Shown here in pieces: positions 43,456-54,262 of a stretch of DNA of 64,000 nt (positions within the stretch are counted from its first letter, which is position 1; the number at the start of each line of letters is the position of its first letter). Origin of the DNA: Burkholderiales bacterium JOSHI_001 (GTDB lineage: Bacteria; Pseudomonadota; Gammaproteobacteria; Burkholderiales; Burkholderiaceae_C). The DNA is taken from positions 4,240,090 through 4,304,089 of the forward strand of contig CM001438.1 of assembly GCA_000244995.1 (NCBI GenBank), written 5' to 3'. The position numbers and the translations under genes are program-made. The notes under the pieces were generated by a model. The model was not told the origin of the DNA, did not search any database, and worked only from the letters and a program-made list of their open reading frames with translations.

Positions 43456-44027
43456 ATGACCTTGCCTGCCCCCCATCGTCCCTGCCGGCGCCAGCCCCGC
43501 AGCGGGCTCGCCCTGTGGCGCCGGCGGGCACTGATGCTGGCCGGCGCTGGCCTGGCCGCTGGCCTGGCCGCTGGCTTGGCCGCCGGCCCGGCGCGGGCCG
43601 CCGACGAGGCCGGCCCGGTGGTGCTGACCGTCAGCGGCAAGGTGCGGCTGCCCGCGGGTGGGGACAAGGCGCAGTTCGACATGGCGGCGCTGGAAAAGCT
43701 GCCGCAGCACAGCTTCACCACCATGACGCCCTGGTACCCGCAGCCGCGCAAGTTCACCGGCCCGCTTCTGCGCGATGTGCTGGCCCTGGTGGGTGTGCGC
43801 AGCGGCACGCTCAAGGCGGTGGCGCTGAACGACTACCGCGTCACCATCCCGGCCGAAGACGCCCAGCGCTACGACATCATCGTGGCACGCCTGCTGGACG
43901 ACAAACCCATGCCGGTGCGCGACAAGGGCCCGCTGTTCGTCATCTACCCCTTCGACCAGGTGCCCGAACTGCGCAACGCCATCTACTACAGCCGCTGCGC
44001 CTGGCAGTTGAAGGCCATCGAGGTTCA

Positions 44028-44031
<4 letters not shown>
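43456..44031 (+). CDS. Exported Moco-domain-fold (sulfite-oxidase-like) protein lacking the ligand Cys
   Basis: 191 residues. N-terminal twin-Arg/hydrophobic signal (WRRRALMLAGAG) with a GLAA tandem repeat, then a compact domain resembling the oxidoreductase molybdopterin-binding fold: FTTMTPWY, FTGPLLRDVLALVGV, ALNDYRVTIP, KGPLFVIYPFD, YYSRCAWQLK. In MsrP/sulfite oxidase a Cys coordinates Mo near the segment matching FTTMTPW; here it is Thr, and the only Cys are residue 10 (signal) and 181. A catalytic role is thus doubtful; ligand binding in the periplasm is more likely. Its stop overlaps the hybrid kinase start by 4 nt (GTGA). Confidence 0.8.
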
Positions 44032-46277
<2,246 letters not shown>

Positions 46278-46288
46278 AGGCGGTCAGT

Positions 46289-47350
46289 TCACACCACCAC
46301 CGGCTCGGGCTCCAGCCGGATGCCGAAACGCCCGTAGACACTTTCCTGGATGGCCCGCGCCAGGGTCAGCACCTCGGCACCGCTGGCGCCGCCATGGTTC
46401 ACCAGCACCAGGGCCTGCTTGTCGTACACGCCGGCACGGCCCACGGTCTTGCCCTTCCAGCCGCAGGCGTCGATCAGCCAGCCCGCGGCCAGCTTGAAGC
46501 GACCGTCGGGCAGAGGGTAGTGCACCACGTGCGGGTCGCGGCCGATGATGTCGCGGCACTGTTCTTCGCTGACCACCGGGTTCTTGAAAAAGCTGCCGGC
46601 GTTGCCGATCTGCGCCGGGTCGGGCAGCTTGGCGCGGCGGATGCTGCACACCCAGTCGAAGATGGTGTGCGCATCGGGCGCGGTGTTGCCGGTGTCCGCG
46701 ATCTTGCGTTCCAGGTCCAGGTAGCCCAGCACCGGCACCCAGGGTTTGGGCAGGCGAAATCGCACCCGGGTGATCACGCTCTTGCCGGCCAGGCCGCCGA
46801 AGCCCGCCTGCTTGAAGACGCTGTCGCGGTAGCCGAAGCGGCAGGCGCCCTGGTCCAGCACCACCTTGCGGCCGGTCACCAGGTCCACCGCGTCCAGGGA
46901 ATCGAAGCGGTCGGCCACCTCCACCCCATACGCACCGATGTTCTGCACCGGGGCGGCGCCCACGGTGCCGGGAATCAGCGCCAGGTTTTCCAGCCCCGGC
47001 CAACCCTGGGCCAGGGTCCAGGCCACCAGTTCGTGCCAGTTCTCGCCCGCGCCGGCTTCCACGATCCAGGCGTCGGGATCTTCGCGCAGCAGGCGCCGGC
47101 CCGGGATTTCCACCCGCAGCACCACCGCACCCGGGTCGCGCGACAGGATGAGGTTGCTGCCCCCGCCCAGCACCAGCTTGGGCAGGCGGCCCAGTTCGGG
47201 GTGGTCCACCACGCGCCGCACGTCGGCTTCGTCGCGCACATGCACCAGGGTGTGGGCGGTGGCCGGCAGGCCGAACGTGTTGAAAGCACGCAAGCTGGCG
47301 CCGCGTTCCAGGTGCAGGGCGGGCGCCGATGGTGCTGTGAGGGGGTGCAT
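46289..47350 (-). CDS. murB: UDP-N-acetylenolpyruvoylglucosamine reductase
   Basis: FAD enzyme making UDP-MurNAc, the second step specific to peptidoglycan synthesis. 353 residues, type I size (like E. coli MurB, 342). FAD/substrate motifs: [24 protein letters not shown], catalytic Ser in [10 protein letters not shown] and a C-terminal Glu in the [13 protein letters not shown] segment. Start ATG 47350, with no clear ribosome-binding site but fitting the family N-terminus. Convergent with the hybrid kinase gene (11 bp) and divergent from yajQ (64 bp). Confidence 0.96.
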   Translation of the reverse strand: MHPLTAPSAPALHLERGASLRAFNTFGLPATAHTLVHVRDEADVRRVVDHPELGRLPKLVLGGGSNLILSRDPGAVVLRVEIPGRRLLREDPDAWIVEAGAGENWHELVAWTLAQGWPGLENLALIPGTVGAAPVQNIGAYGVEVADRFDSLDAVDLVTGRKVVLDQGACRFGYRDSVFKQAGFGGLAGKSVITRVRFRLPKPWVPVLGYLDLERKIADTGNTAPDAHTIFDWVCSIRRAKLPDPAQIGNAGSFFKNPVVSEEQCRDIIGRDPHVVHYPLPDGRFKLAAGWLIDACGWKGKTVGRAGVYDKQALVLVNHGGASGAEVLTLARAIQESVYGRFGIRLEPEPVVV

Positions 47351-47414
47351 GGCAGAATTTTCACCGATCCGCACGCGGCCACCGCGCCGTCTTGACATTG
47401 AATTGGTTCGTGCC

Positions 47415-47915
47415 ATGCCCAGCTTCGACGTCGTCCTGGAACCCAACCTGGTGGAGTTGCGCAACGCCGTGGAGCAGTGCAACAAGGAAATCGGCACCCG
47501 CTTTGATTTCAAGGGCTCGGACGCGCGGGTGGAAGTGGCCGGCACCGACAAGAAGCGCGACCTCACCCTCTTTGCCGACAACGACTTCCAGTTGAAGCAA
47601 CTGACCGACATCCTGCTGGCCAAGCTGACCAAGCGCGGCGTGGACGTGCGCTTCCTGGACCGCGAGGCCAAGCCGGAAAAGATGAGCCACGACAAGCTGA
47701 AGCAGCCGGTGGGCGTGAAGGCGGGCGTGGACAGCGACACGGCCAAGAAGATCCAGCGCGTGTTGAAGGACAGCAAGCTGAAGGTGCAAGCCGCCATCCA
47801 GGGCGACACCGTGCGCGTGACCGGCGGCAAGCGTGACGACCTGCAGGCGGCGATTGCACTGCTGCGAAAAGACGTCGCCGATGTGCCCATCTCCTTCAAC
47901 AACTTCAGGGACTGA
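47415..47915 (+). CDS. yajQ: YajQ family cyclic-di-GMP-binding protein
   Basis: 166 residues. The N-terminus [21 protein letters not shown] and the motif [14 protein letters not shown] are family hallmarks; two ferredoxin-like domains. YajQ proteins bind cyclic-di-GMP in Xanthomonas and Stenotrophomonas and act as transcriptional co-regulators. The window also encodes a diguanylate cyclase, although they are 25 kb apart. ATG 47415. The next gene starts 8 bp after its stop, so probably co-transcribed. Confidence 0.96.
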   Translation: MPSFDVVLEPNLVELRNAVEQCNKEIGTRFDFKGSDARVEVAGTDKKRDLTLFADNDFQLKQLTDILLAKLTKRGVDVRFLDREAKPEKMSHDKLKQPVGVKAGVDSDTAKKIQRVLKDSKLKVQAAIQGDTVRVTGGKRDDLQAAIALLRKDVADVPISFNNFRD

Positions 47916-47923
47916 CCCCCTCC

Positions 47924-48562
47924 ATGCGCCACCCCCTTGTTGCCGCCGCGTTGCTGGCCGCTTTGGCCGGCACCGCCGCGGCCCAGTCCGTCAGCCTGCA
48001 GGGCACGCTGGGCGACAGCAAGGCGGTGCTGATGATCAATGGCGCGGCCCACACCGTGGCGGTGGGCGCCACGGTCAAGGGCGTCACGCTGCAAAGCCTG
48101 CAGGGCGGCCAGGCGAACGTGGTGGTGGGCGGCAAGGCCATGGCGCTGTCGCTGGGCGGCTCGCAGGTCAGCGTGGGCGCGGCCGGCAACGCGGGCGGCA
48201 ACAGCATCGTCATCCCGGCGTCCACCGGCGGGCACTTCTTCACCCAGGGCGCCATCAACGGCAAGACGGTGCGCTTCATGGTTGACACCGGCGCCACCAT
48301 GATCGCCATGGGCCGCACCGAAGCCGACCGCCTGGGCGTGGACTGGAAGTCCGGCCGCCGCGGCAACACCGCCACCGCGGGCGGCAACGTGCCCGCCTAC
48401 CTGGTGAACCTCACCCGCGTGCGGGTGGGCGAGGTGGAGGTCTACAACGTGGACGCCGTGGTGGTGGGCGCCGACATGCCCGACATCCTGCTGGGCAACA
48501 GCTTCCTGTCGCGCTTTTCCATGCACCGCGACAGCGACACCATGCGGCTGGAACGCCGCTGA
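47924..48562 (+). CDS. Periplasmic retropepsin-like aspartic protease (TIGR02281 clan AA type)
   Basis: 212 residues. A signal peptide (MRHPLVAAALLAALAGTAAA), a variable N-domain of about 75 residues, then a retroviral-type aspartic protease monomer: catalytic D121 in FMVDTGAT, flap region ATAGGNVPA and the conserved LLGNSFLSRF. Such proteases are active as homodimers and are common in proteobacteria as periplasmic or inner-membrane enzymes of unknown substrate. ATG 47924, directly after yajQ. Convergent with the MFS gene (6 bp). Confidence 0.9.
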   Translation: MRHPLVAAALLAALAGTAAAQSVSLQGTLGDSKAVLMINGAAHTVAVGATVKGVTLQSLQGGQANVVVGGKAMALSLGGSQVSVGAAGNAGGNSIVIPASTGGHFFTQGAINGKTVRFMVDTGATMIAMGRTEADRLGVDWKSGRRGNTATAGGNVPAYLVNLTRVRVGEVEVYNVDAVVVGADMPDILLGNSFLSRFSMHRDSDTMRLERR

Positions 48563-48568
48563 TCCCCC

Positions 48569-49771
48569 TCAGCGTGGCGGCCGCGCCAGCCAGAAGCTGA
48601 GCGTGGCGCCGGCCGCCAGGGCGGCCATCAACAGCGTCAGCGCCACGTAGCCCGACAAGCCAACCAGCAGCGCTGATGCCGCCAGCGGCGCCGCCGCCCG
48701 CGCCACCAGGCCGATGCCCGACATGGCCCCGCCGATGCGGCCCACGTGGGTGCGGCCGAAGTACAGCGGCACCAGCGCGCCCCGCACGATGGTCACCAGG
48801 CCGTTGGCCACGCCGAACATCAATGCGAAGGCCATCAGCGGCGCATGGCTGCGGCCCAGCGCCAGCAGCAGCAGCGACAGCGGCAGCATCGCCAGCACCA
48901 CAGCCCCCAGCACCCGCATCGACCAGCCCCGGCCCGCGCCGGCATACAGCAGCCGCCCGGCCACCTGGGCCGGCCCCACCCACACCAGCACCGCCATGGC
49001 CTGCGTGGCGTCCTGGCCCTTGGACTCGAACAGCGGCATGGCATGCGCCCAGATGGCGGCGATGACGAAGGAGTACAGCGTGAAGCACAGGGTCAGCAGC
49101 CAGAACGACGGCTCGCGCAGGGCCTGGTGCAGGGTGGCGTCGTCGCTTTCGTCGTGGCCGTGCGGTGCGGCCACCAGGGCCGGGCCGCGCAGCGCCCAGG
49201 CGTGCAGCGGCGCCACGCCCAGCAGCAGCACCGCGCCGGAAAAGGCCAGCGCGCCGCGCCAGTCCAGCCAGTGGGTCAGCGCCACCGCGGCCGGCAGGCT
49301 GAGCGTGCTGGCGAAGCCGGCCACCAGCGTGAGCAGGGTGATGCCCTGCTGGTAGCGCAACGGGTAGCGCTTGGTCAGCACATTGAAGGCGGGTTCGTAC
49401 AGGGTCATGGCCATGGCCACGCCCATCAGCGCGCAGGCCGCGTACAGCATCCAGGGTGCGCTGACCTGGGACCAGGCCAGCATGCCCAGGCCGCCCAGCG
49501 CGGCGCCGCCGGTCATCACCGCACGGCCATGCCCGTGGTCGATGGCGGCGCCCGCCGCATAGGTGGCCAGGCCCCAGGTCGCCAGGCCCAGGGTGAAGGC
49601 CCCCATCAGCACCGGCTGGCCCCAGCCCAGGGCCCGCTGCATAGGCAAAACGAAGGAGGTGAACCCGTAATAAAGCGCCGCCCAGGCGATGATCTGCCCC
49701 AGCGCCAGCGCGGCCACGGTGGCGCCGTAGCCCGGGTGTTTACCGACACCGCCTTCCCTCACCTGCTGCAT
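48569..49771 (-). CDS. Major facilitator superfamily transporter
   Basis: 400 residues with twelve predicted hydrophobic segments (first about 15-37, last ending near residue 390). The loop between TM6 and TM7 is short and His/Asp-rich (PHGHDESDDATLHQAL). MFS exporters of the monocarboxylate/oxalate-type group look similar; no substrate can be inferred. I choose ATG 49771 (MQQVREGGVG) since upstream in-frame codons run antisense into the acyl-CoA dehydrogenase gene. Divergent from that gene over 130 bp. Confidence 0.88.
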   Translation of the reverse strand: MQQVREGGVGKHPGYGATVAALALGQIIAWAALYYGFTSFVLPMQRALGWGQPVLMGAFTLGLATWGLATYAAGAAIDHGHGRAVMTGGAALGGLGMLAWSQVSAPWMLYAACALMGVAMAMTLYEPAFNVLTKRYPLRYQQGITLLTLVAGFASTLSLPAAVALTHWLDWRGALAFSGAVLLLGVAPLHAWALRGPALVAAPHGHDESDDATLHQALREPSFWLLTLCFTLYSFVIAAIWAHAMPLFESKGQDATQAMAVLVWVGPAQVAGRLLYAGAGRGWSMRVLGAVVLAMLPLSLLLLALGRSHAPLMAFALMFGVANGLVTIVRGALVPLYFGRTHVGRIGGAMSGIGLVARAAAPLAASALLVGLSGYVALTLLMAALAAGATLSFWLARPPR

Positions 49772-49901
49772 CGGGCGATGATACGAAGGCCCTCGGCACG
49801 CCGGCCGGCCTTGTCGCGGCAGGGACAAGGCAAAAAAGAACGACCGTGCTAAAAATCGGAACCGTCCGGCCTTGCGCCGCCGGCCCCAGGAGACACCCAC
49901 G

Positions 49902-51083
49902 ATGGACCTGAACTTCACCGACGAAGAAATTGCCTTCCGTGCCGAGATCCGGCAGTGGGTGGCGCAGAACCTGCCCAAGGACATCAGCCAGAAGGTGCTG
50001 AGCGCTTTGCGCCTGTCGCGCGACGACATGCAGCGCTGGGCCAAGATCCTGGGCGCCAAGGGCTGGCTGGGCTACGGTTGGCCCACCCAGTTCGGCGGCC
50101 CGGGCTGGAACTCGGTGCAAAAGCACATCTTCGAGGAAGAGTGCGCCATCGCCGGCAGCCCGCGCATCGTGCCCTTCGGCCCGGTGATGGTGGCCCCCGT
50201 CATCATGGCCTTCGGCAACGCCGAGCAGCACAAGCGCTTCCTGCCGGGCATCGCCAGCGGCGAGGTGTGGTGGAGCCAGGGCTACAGCGAACCGGGCTCG
50301 GGTTCGGACCTGGCCAGCCTGAAAACACGTGCCGAGCGCCAGGGCAACAGCTACATCGTCAACGGCCAGAAGACCTGGACGACGCTCGGCCAGTACGGCG
50401 ATTGGATCTTCTGCCTGGTGCGCACCAGCACCGACGGCAAGCCGCAAACCGGCATCAGCTTCCTGCTGATCGACATGAAGAGCAAGGGCATCACCGTGCG
50501 CCCCATCATCACGATGGACGGCGAGCACGAGGTGAACGAGGTCTTCTTCGACAACGTGGAAGTGCCCGCCGAGAACCTGATCGGCGAGGAAAACAAGGGC
50601 TGGACCTATGCCAAGCACCTGCTGTCGCACGAGCGCACCAACATCGCCGACGTGAACCGCGCCAAGCGCGAACTGGAACGCGTCAAGCGCATCGCCAAGG
50701 CCGAAGGCCAGTGGGACGACCAGCGCTTTCGCGACCAGATCGCGCTGCTGGAAGTGGACATCGTGGCGCTGGAAATGATGGTGCTGCGGGTGCTGGCGGC
50801 CGAAAAGGGCGGCAAGCAAAGCCTGGACGTGGCGGGCCTGCTGAAGATCCGCGGCAGTGAAATCCAGCAGCGCTACACCGAACTGATGATGCTGGCCGCC
50901 GGCCCCTTCACCCGGCCCTTCGTGCACGAAGCCATGGAAGCCGGCTGGCAGGGCGATTTCGCCGGTGCGGCCGCGGTGGCACCGCTGGCCACCACCTACT
51001 TCAACATGCGCAAGACCACCATCTACGGCGGTTCCAACGAAGTGCAACGCAACATCGTGGCCGCCACGGTGCTGGGTTCCTGA
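49902..51083 (+). CDS. Acyl-CoA dehydrogenase, PimC-like large subunit
   Basis: FAD enzyme oxidising acyl-CoA to enoyl-CoA; 393 residues. N-terminal helical domain (MDLNFTDEEIAFRAEIRQWV), beta domain with YSEPGSGSD and a C-terminal domain with IYGGSNEVQRNI. It resembles pimeloyl-CoA dehydrogenase large subunits (PimC); with the next gene it would make an alpha/beta heteromer acting on dicarboxylic or bulky acyl-CoA. The Glu of MCAD's Y-E-G-T motif is Gly here, so the catalytic base lies elsewhere. Ribosome-binding site AGGAG precedes ATG 49902. Divergent from the MFS gene; 11 bp to the partner. Confidence 0.9.
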   Translation: MDLNFTDEEIAFRAEIRQWVAQNLPKDISQKVLSALRLSRDDMQRWAKILGAKGWLGYGWPTQFGGPGWNSVQKHIFEEECAIAGSPRIVPFGPVMVAPVIMAFGNAEQHKRFLPGIASGEVWWSQGYSEPGSGSDLASLKTRAERQGNSYIVNGQKTWTTLGQYGDWIFCLVRTSTDGKPQTGISFLLIDMKSKGITVRPIITMDGEHEVNEVFFDNVEVPAENLIGEENKGWTYAKHLLSHERTNIADVNRAKRELERVKRIAKAEGQWDDQRFRDQIALLEVDIVALEMMVLRVLAAEKGGKQSLDVAGLLKIRGSEIQQRYTELMMLAAGPFTRPFVHEAMEAGWQGDFAGAAAVAPLATTYFNMRKTTIYGGSNEVQRNIVAATVLGS

Positions 51084-51094
51084 GGAGACACGGC

Positions 51095-52228
51095 ATGGAC
51101 TTCGAATTCTCCGACGACCAGAACTCGCTGCGCGACGCGGTGAGCCGCTGGGTGGACAAGGGCTTCTCCTTTGAACGCCGCCATGGCCTGGCCCAGGCCG
51201 GTGGCGCCACGCGCGCGGTGTACGGCGAACTGGCCGAACTGGGCCTGGCCGGGCTGGTGATTCCCGACGCCCATGGCGGCATGGGCTTCGGGCCGGTGGA
51301 AGCCATGGTGGTGATGGAAGAACTGGGCCGCGGCCTGGTGAACGCGCCCTACGCCGACGCCGCGCTGGTGAGCGTGGCCCTGCTGGCCGACGCCCTGCCC
51401 GGTGTGCAGGCCGCCTGGCTGACCAAGATGGCCGACGCCAGCGCCCTGGTGGTGCCGGCGCTGCTGGAGCGCGGCGGGCGCTATGCGCTGAATCGCGTCA
51501 CGACGAAAGCCACGAACACGGCGGCCGGCTGGGTGCTGCAAGGCGCCAAGAGCGTGGTGCCGGCCGGTGACGAGGCCGACGCCTTCCTCGTGCCCGCCCG
51601 CGTGAGCGGCGCGGACAGCGACACCACGGGCATCGCGCTGTTCGTGGTCGAGAAGGGTGCGAAGGGCACTGAAGTTCGTGGCATCGCCACGCAGGACGGC
51701 GCACGCGTCGCGCAGCTGAACCTCCACAACGCCAGCGCCACGCTGGCCGTGCCCGAGGCATGGGCCACGCTGGAGCGCGCGGGCGACGTGGGCATTGCCG
51801 CCGCCTGCGCCGAAGCGGTGGGCCTGATGGAACGCATGGTGGCGGTGACGGTGGAGTACATGAACACGCGCAAGCAGTTCGGCGTGCCCATCGCCAGCTT
51901 CCAGGCCCTGCGCCACCGCATGGCCGACGTGAAGATGCAGCTGGAACTGGGCCGCAGCATGAGCTACTTCGCCAGCCTGAAGTTGGGCGAACCCGCCGCG
52001 GCACGCCGCCGCGCGCTGAGCCAGGCCAAGGTGCAGCTGGGCCAGAGCATGCGCTTCGTGGGCCAGCAGTGCATCCAGTTGCATGGCGGCATCGGCGTCA
52101 CCGATGAATACATCGCCGGCCACATCTTCAAGCGCCTGACCATGCTGGAGATGAGTCACGGCGACACCCTGCACCACCTGGGTGAGGTGAGCGCGCGCAT
52201 GCAGGACACGGCCGGCGTGTTCTGTTAG
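51095..52228 (+). CDS. Acyl-CoA dehydrogenase, PimD-like small subunit
   Basis: 377 residues. Starts MDFEFSDDQNSLRDAVSRWV, then FAD-contact segments and the C-terminal QCIQLHGGIGVTDEY. It is the usual partner of a PimC-like subunit, a heteromeric acyl-CoA dehydrogenase used in dicarboxylate, cyclic or steroid side-chain degradation. AGGAG 8 nt before ATG 51095 and an 11-bp gap support co-translation. Substrate unknown. A GC hairpin follows the stop. Confidence 0.9.
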   Translation: MDFEFSDDQNSLRDAVSRWVDKGFSFERRHGLAQAGGATRAVYGELAELGLAGLVIPDAHGGMGFGPVEAMVVMEELGRGLVNAPYADAALVSVALLADALPGVQAAWLTKMADASALVVPALLERGGRYALNRVTTKATNTAAGWVLQGAKSVVPAGDEADAFLVPARVSGADSDTTGIALFVVEKGAKGTEVRGIATQDGARVAQLNLHNASATLAVPEAWATLERAGDVGIAAACAEAVGLMERMVAVTVEYMNTRKQFGVPIASFQALRHRMADVKMQLELGRSMSYFASLKLGEPAAARRRALSQAKVQLGQSMRFVGQQCIQLHGGIGVTDEYIAGHIFKRLTMLEMSHGDTLHHLGEVSARMQDTAGVFC

Positions 52229-52230
52229 CC

Positions 52231-52263
52231 CCCGCCGCCTTCGGGCGGCCGGGCGGCGGCGGG
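52231..52263 (+). terminator. GC-rich hairpin after the acyl-CoA dehydrogenase genes
   Basis: GCCGCC-TTCG-GGCGGC (52234-52249) forms a UUCG-capped stem, and CCCGCCGCC (52231-52239) can alternatively pair with GGCGGCGGG (52255-52263). No T-tract follows, so it may slow or stabilise the transcript end rather than terminate on its own. Confidence 0.4.
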
Positions 52264-52294
52264 CTCGCTGACCCTGGTGCATCAGAATTGGCGA

Positions 52295-53284
52295 ATGCCC
52301 GCCGATCTGCCCTTTCCCGGTTCCCTGTGCGACCTGCCCGGCCTGTCGGTCGGCCACTTCACCGACCCGCGCCGCCCCACCGGTTGCAGCGTGGTGCTGT
52401 GCCCACAGGGCGCGGTGGCCGGCGTGGACGTGCGCGGCGCGGCGCCCGGCACGCGAGAGACCGACCTGCTGGACCCGCGCAACAGCGTGGAGCAGGTGCA
52501 CGCCATCCTGCTGACCGGCGGCAGCGCCTTCGGGCTGGACGCGGCCGCTGGCGTGATGCGCTGGCTGGAAGAACGCGGCCACGGCCTGAAGGTCGGCCCG
52601 GCCTGCGTGCCCATCGTGCCGGCGGCCGTGCTGTTCGACCTGTGGGTGGGCGATGCCTCGATCCGGCCCGACGCCAGCGCCGGCTACGCCGCCGCCCTGG
52701 CCGCGCGCCGCGATGGCCTGGCCCAAGGCAACGTGGGCGCGGGGGCCGGCGCCACCGTGGGCAAGCTGTTCGGTCCCGAGCGCGCGATGAAGGGCGGCAT
52801 CGGCAGCGCGTCGCTCACCGTGGGCGCGGTGACCGTGGCCGCGCTGGTGGCGGTGAACGCGGTGGGTGATGTGCTGAACCCTGCCACCGGCCAGGTGCTG
52901 GCCGGCGCGCGCGACGACACCGGCACCGGCTTCATCCACACCGCCCAGGCCCTGTGCGGTGGCCGCGCGCCGGCCACGCTGATGCAGGGCATGAACACCA
53001 CCCTCGGCGTGGTGGCCACCAACGCGGCGCTGAGCAAGGCGCAATGCGGCAAGCTGGCCGGCATGGCGCACGACGGGCTGGCACGCGCCATCAACCCGGT
53101 GCACACGCCGCTGGATGGCGACACGCTGTTCGCGCTGGCCACCGGCAGCGCCGGCGTGAGCGGCAACCTGACGCTGCTGGGCACCCTGGCCGCTGAAGTG
53201 GTGGCGCGCGCGGCGGTGAACGCCGTGCATGCCGCCACCGGCCTGCCCGGGCTGCCCGCGCAATGCGACCTGGCGGCCTTGTGA
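52295..53284 (+). CDS. P1 family peptidase (DmpA/BapA-like N-terminal nucleophile hydrolase)
   Basis: 329 residues. Self-processing aminopeptidase family; D-amino-acid, beta-peptide or amide substrates are known. GGSAFGLDAAAGVMRWL, GAGAGATVGKLFG and VVATNAALSK (T242 the probable autocatalytic nucleophile) match the family. No signal peptide. Some annotated members are transcriptional-regulator-like hydrolases, so function is uncertain. Start ATG 52295 (MPADLPFPG); an upstream in-frame ATG at 52277 lacks support. Convergent with the PstS-like gene (15 bp). Confidence 0.9.
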   Translation: MPADLPFPGSLCDLPGLSVGHFTDPRRPTGCSVVLCPQGAVAGVDVRGAAPGTRETDLLDPRNSVEQVHAILLTGGSAFGLDAAAGVMRWLEERGHGLKVGPACVPIVPAAVLFDLWVGDASIRPDASAGYAAALAARRDGLAQGNVGAGAGATVGKLFGPERAMKGGIGSASLTVGAVTVAALVAVNAVGDVLNPATGQVLAGARDDTGTGFIHTAQALCGGRAPATLMQGMNTTLGVVATNAALSKAQCGKLAGMAHDGLARAINPVHTPLDGDTLFALATGSAGVSGNLTLLGTLAAEVVARAAVNAVHAATGLPGLPAQCDLAAL

Positions 53285-53299
53285 CGGCGTGAAGGCGCC

Positions 53300-54262
53300 T
53301 CAGGGCGCCGGTTTCGCCGTCACGCCCAACTGCTGCTGCCCCTGGCGCGCCAGCGCCGCGTCCAGCGGGAACACACCCTGGCGCGCCATCTGCTCCTGCG
53401 CGTCACGCGACAGCAGGAACAGCAGGAACTGGCGCTGCAGCGCCGCCGCGGCCGGCGTGGGCTGGCGGTTGGCGCAGACATACAGCGAACGCGCCAGCGG
53501 GTAGCGGCCCGAGGCCGCGTGCTCGGCCGTGGGCTCCACCGCCTGGCCCTGGTTCAGCAGGGGCACGACGCGGGTGCGCGAGGTGCGGAAGAACACGCTG
53601 GCGTAGCCAATGCCGCCCGGCTGCGTGGCCACGCCCTGCACCACGCTGGTGGACACCGGCTCCACCGCCATGTCGCCGGTGAAGTCGCGCCCCTGCAGCA
53701 CCAGCTCGCGCACCAGCTCGTGCGCGCCGCGGCCGGGCTCCAGCCCATAGCGCACCAGCGGCGTGCTGGCCCAGTCGCCCACCCCGCCCAGGTCGCCCCA
53801 ACGCGCGGCGGCATCGGCTTCGCGGCCGAAGGCGCGGCGCAGGTCGGCCAGGGACAGCGCCTTCACCGGGTTGTCCTTGAACAGGTAGATGGCCACCGCG
53901 TCCACCGCCACCACCAGTTCCAGCGGCGCCTGGCCCCAGCGTTCGCGAAAGCGCGTGCGCTCGTTGGCGCTCATGGGCCGCGACAGCAGGCCCAGGGTGT
54001 CGGGCGACGCCAGCAGCCCGGCCAGCGCGGTGCTGGAACCGGCCCCGGCGATGTCGAAATCCACCCCGGGCTGCAGCGCGCTGAAGCGCTCACCCAGGGG
54101 CTTGAGCAGGCCGGCCACGATGGACGAACCCGCCGCCACCACGGTGCCGGCCAGCTTTTCCAGGCGCTGGTAGTCGGGCAGGCCCTGAGGGGTGGTCTGG
54201 GCCCGCGCAGGGCCCAGTGCCGCCATGGCGCCGGCCAACAACAAGGGTCGCCGCTGCATCAT
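53300..54262 (-). CDS. PstS-like periplasmic phosphate-type binding protein
   Basis: 320 residues. A signal peptide with twin Arg (MMQRRPLLLAGAMAALGPARA), then a type II periplasmic-binding fold: GSSIVAGLLKPLGERF, GAGSSTALAGLL and RPMSANERTRF resemble the PstS phosphate-binding loops. No pstCAB genes are adjacent, so an orphan binder. The start overlaps the preceding gene by ATGA, so the two are coupled. Phosphate binding is inferred from fold likeness and neighbours; other oxyanions are possible. Confidence 0.8.
   Translation of the reverse strand: MMQRRPLLLAGAMAALGPARAQTTPQGLPDYQRLEKLAGTVVAAGSSIVAGLLKPLGERFSALQPGVDFDIAGAGSSTALAGLLASPDTLGLLSRPMSANERTRFRERWGQAPLELVVAVDAVAIYLFKDNPVKALSLADLRRAFGREADAAARWGDLGGVGDWASTPLVRYGLEPGRGAHELVRELVLQGRDFTGDMAVEPVSTSVVQGVATQPGGIGYASVFFRTSRTRVVPLLNQGQAVEPTAEHAASGRYPLARSLYVCANRQPTPAAAALQRQFLLFLLSRDAQEQMARQGVFPLDAALARQGQQQLGVTAKPAP

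Noticed and set aside
43540-43600. Tandem repeat GLAA in the Moco-fold signal region as a phase-variable element
   Set aside because: The nucleotide repeats are imperfect 12-bp units within a signal peptide; in-frame length changes would be tolerated, so no switch is implied.
42732-44027. Upstream extension of the hybrid kinase frame through the Ser/Thr kinase gene
   Set aside because: The extension is antisense to the kinase and overlaps the Moco-fold gene in another frame; the GTG at 44028 with GTGA coupling gives a sensible membrane N-terminus.
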